A DNA stretch of 64,000 nucleotides, from the NCBI RefSeq assembly GCF_000807775.2, contig NZ_CP047385.1:2232001-2296000 (forward strand). The letters are read 5' to 3'. Of the stretch, positions 62,927-64,000 are shown piece by piece. The first letter of the stretch is position 1; each line of letters begins with the position of its first letter. A model generated the notes under the pieces. That model searched no databases. It saw only the letters and a list, made by a program, of their open reading frames with translations, and had not been told where the DNA came from. This DNA is from Pandoraea fibrosis (GTDB lineage Bacteria > Pseudomonadota > Gammaproteobacteria > Burkholderiales > Burkholderiaceae). The position numbers and the translations under genes are program-made.

Positions 62927-64000
62927 TCAGCCTCGCCCTGCTTGCGTTGCCGTTGCCGCTGTCGTTGCCCCTTCTGCGGCGACTTCCGGGCCGACTTGCC
63001 ATCCCAGCCCCAGCGCTTTGTGCAACGTCACGAACGACTTGAGAAGTTGCGCATCCGCAGCGATGCGGTCTTGTTCGGCGGAGAATCGCGTGCGCTCCGC
63101 ATCCAGCCAATCGAGCGTGCTGGCGGTGCCTGCGCGGTAGCGCTGTCGTGTGAGTACGGCAGCGCGCGCGGCCGACGCCTCCACGCTGCGCACCCGGTAC
63201 ACGTTTTCGCGCTGATGGCCGTAGCGCGCGAGCGCCACGTCGGCGTCTCGCAACGCGGTGAGCACCGCACTTTCATACTTCGCCTGCGCCTGATCGCGTC
63301 CCGCCTTTGCGCCGTCGACACCCGCCTGAACGCGGCCGAAGTCGAGCACATTCCATTGCAGGCGCGGCATCGTCATCCAACTGAAGTTGTCCTTGCGCAC
63401 GAGATGGCCGGGGTCCAGCGCGGAATAGCCGAGTTCTCCCATGATCGAGAGCTTCGGAAACCAATTGGCCGTCTGCACACCGATCTGTGCGTTCTGCGAG
63501 GCCAGACGACGCTCCGCAGCGCGAATGTCCGGGCGCGCCTGCAACAAGGCGGACGGATCGCCGATGGCGACCTTTGCCGGCAGGGTCGGCAGCGCTTTGG
63601 ATGTCTTCAACTCGGCGTCGAGGGTGCCCGGGGCGCGTCCGGTCAGCAATGCCAACTGATCGAGCGATTCGATGACGTCGGCTTCCAGCGGCAGTACACG
63701 CGATTGTGTTTGCTCCACTTGCGTCACGAGTCGTTCGACGTCGAGCTCCGACGCGACACCGCCCGCGCGGCGCTGACGCGTGAGGTCGAGCATTTCGCTT
63801 TCCAACTGGGCCGAGTCGCGCACCAGCGTCAGGCGGGCTTGCTGATCGCGCAACCCGACGTAAGTCTGAGCGACCTCGGCGGCAAGTTGCACATGCGCGT
63901 CGGCCAGATCCTCCGATGCGGCGTCGGCATCGGCGCTGGCGGCCTCGACAGCACGTCGCGTGCCGCCGAACAGATCGATCTCCCAACTGGCGTCGAAGCC
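62927..64000 (-). CDS. Efflux outer-membrane channel, NodT family (5' end outside window)
   Basis: C-terminal 357 residues of a TolC-like outer-membrane factor; the frame is open to the last base. Visible are 'ASWEIDLFGGTRRAVEAASAD', 'HVQLAAEVAQTYVGLRDQQ', 'LLQARPDIRAAERRLASQNAQIGVQTANWFPKLSIMG' and 'LQWNVLDFGRVQAGVDGAKAGRDQAQAKYES', the repeats that build the channel. It differs from the OprM-like protein at 24935-26425, so it belongs to another efflux operon that continues off the right end. Confidence 0.93.
   Translation of the reverse strand, partial: GFDASWEIDLFGGTRRAVEAASADADAASEDLADAHVQLAAEVAQTYVGLRDQQARLTLVRDSAQLESEMLDLTRQRRAGGVASELDVERLVTQVEQTQSRVLPLEADVIESLDQLALLTGRAPGTLDAELKTSKALPTLPAKVAIGDPSALLQARPDIRAAERRLASQNAQIGVQTANWFPKLSIMGELGYSALDPGHLVRKDNFSWMTMPRLQWNVLDFGRVQAGVDGAKAGRDQAQAKYESAVLTALRDADVALARYGHQRENVYRVRSVEASAARAAVLTRQRYRAGTASTLDWLDAERTRFSAEQDRIAADAQLLKSFVTLHKALGLGWQVGPEVAAEGATTAATATQAGRG

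Overview
The window is high-GC, densely coded, chromosomal DNA from a betaproteobacterium of the Burkholderiaceae. Gene content and order (purC-purE-purK-sua5, a BpeAB-OprB-like efflux operon under a TetR repressor, kynBUA, FabV, DUF883/holin/YqjK trio) look most like Pandoraea. That genus call is from recollection of gene order, not from a search. No prophage, insertion sequence, integrase or CRISPR array was seen. Both ends cut genes: purC at the left and an outer-membrane efflux channel at the right.

Layout. 1-3.4 kb: end of the purine operon (purC', purE, purK) and the tRNA t6A gene sua5. 3.4-6.1 kb (minus): fatty acid hydroxylase and the cell-wall carboxypeptidase dacB. 6.5-11.6 kb: an envelope-stress block with an OmpR/EnvZ-type two-component pair, an I78-type inhibitor-like lipid-free secreted protein, and a periplasmic HtrA protease whose promoter carries a perfect PmrA/QseB-type direct repeat. 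11.7-19.3 kb: a molybdenum block (XdhC, CoxG, ModE-like regulator, membrane cytochrome b, YedY-like molybdoprotein, MXKDX repeat protein, ModABC), with a ModE-type operator sitting on the modA -10 box. 19.5-26.6 kb: TetR repressor divergent from an RND efflux operon, with an AcrR-type operator between them. 26.8-31.1 kb: acyl-CoA-binding protein, four minor pilin genes, and the YqjD/E/K-like membrane trio. 31.3-34.4 kb: 1-Cys peroxiredoxin, glutaryl-CoA dehydrogenase and its divergent IclR regulator.

34.7-43.9 kb is the most interesting part. kynBUA (tryptophan to anthranilate) lies beside a self-contained catabolic unit: flavin reductase and MarR regulator on the minus strand, and on the plus strand a NicX-like ring-cleavage dioxygenase, an alpha/beta hydrolase, an acyl-CoA-dehydrogenase-fold flavoprotein that lacks the usual catalytic glutamate, and an acyl-CoA ligase. 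A perfect 14-bp palindrome lies between the two divergent arms. I infer a CoA-thioester route for an aromatic or N-heteroaromatic acid, using a two-component flavin monooxygenase and a NicX-type ring opener; the substrate is unknown.

44-48.1 kb: a second IclR regulator, a polar amino acid ABC transporter and HutG. 48.3-53.7 kb: MsrA, two unrecognised genes, a DHA2 multidrug transporter and the enoyl-ACP reductase FabV. 53.8-62.0 kb: DUF72, cyclopropane-fatty-acid synthase, PdxH, AsmA, TcdA and FadD. 62.4-62.75 kb: two identical tRNA-Arg(ACG) genes.

Many long open frames antisense to these genes (up to about 3.1 kb) are codon-bias shadows and are left out.
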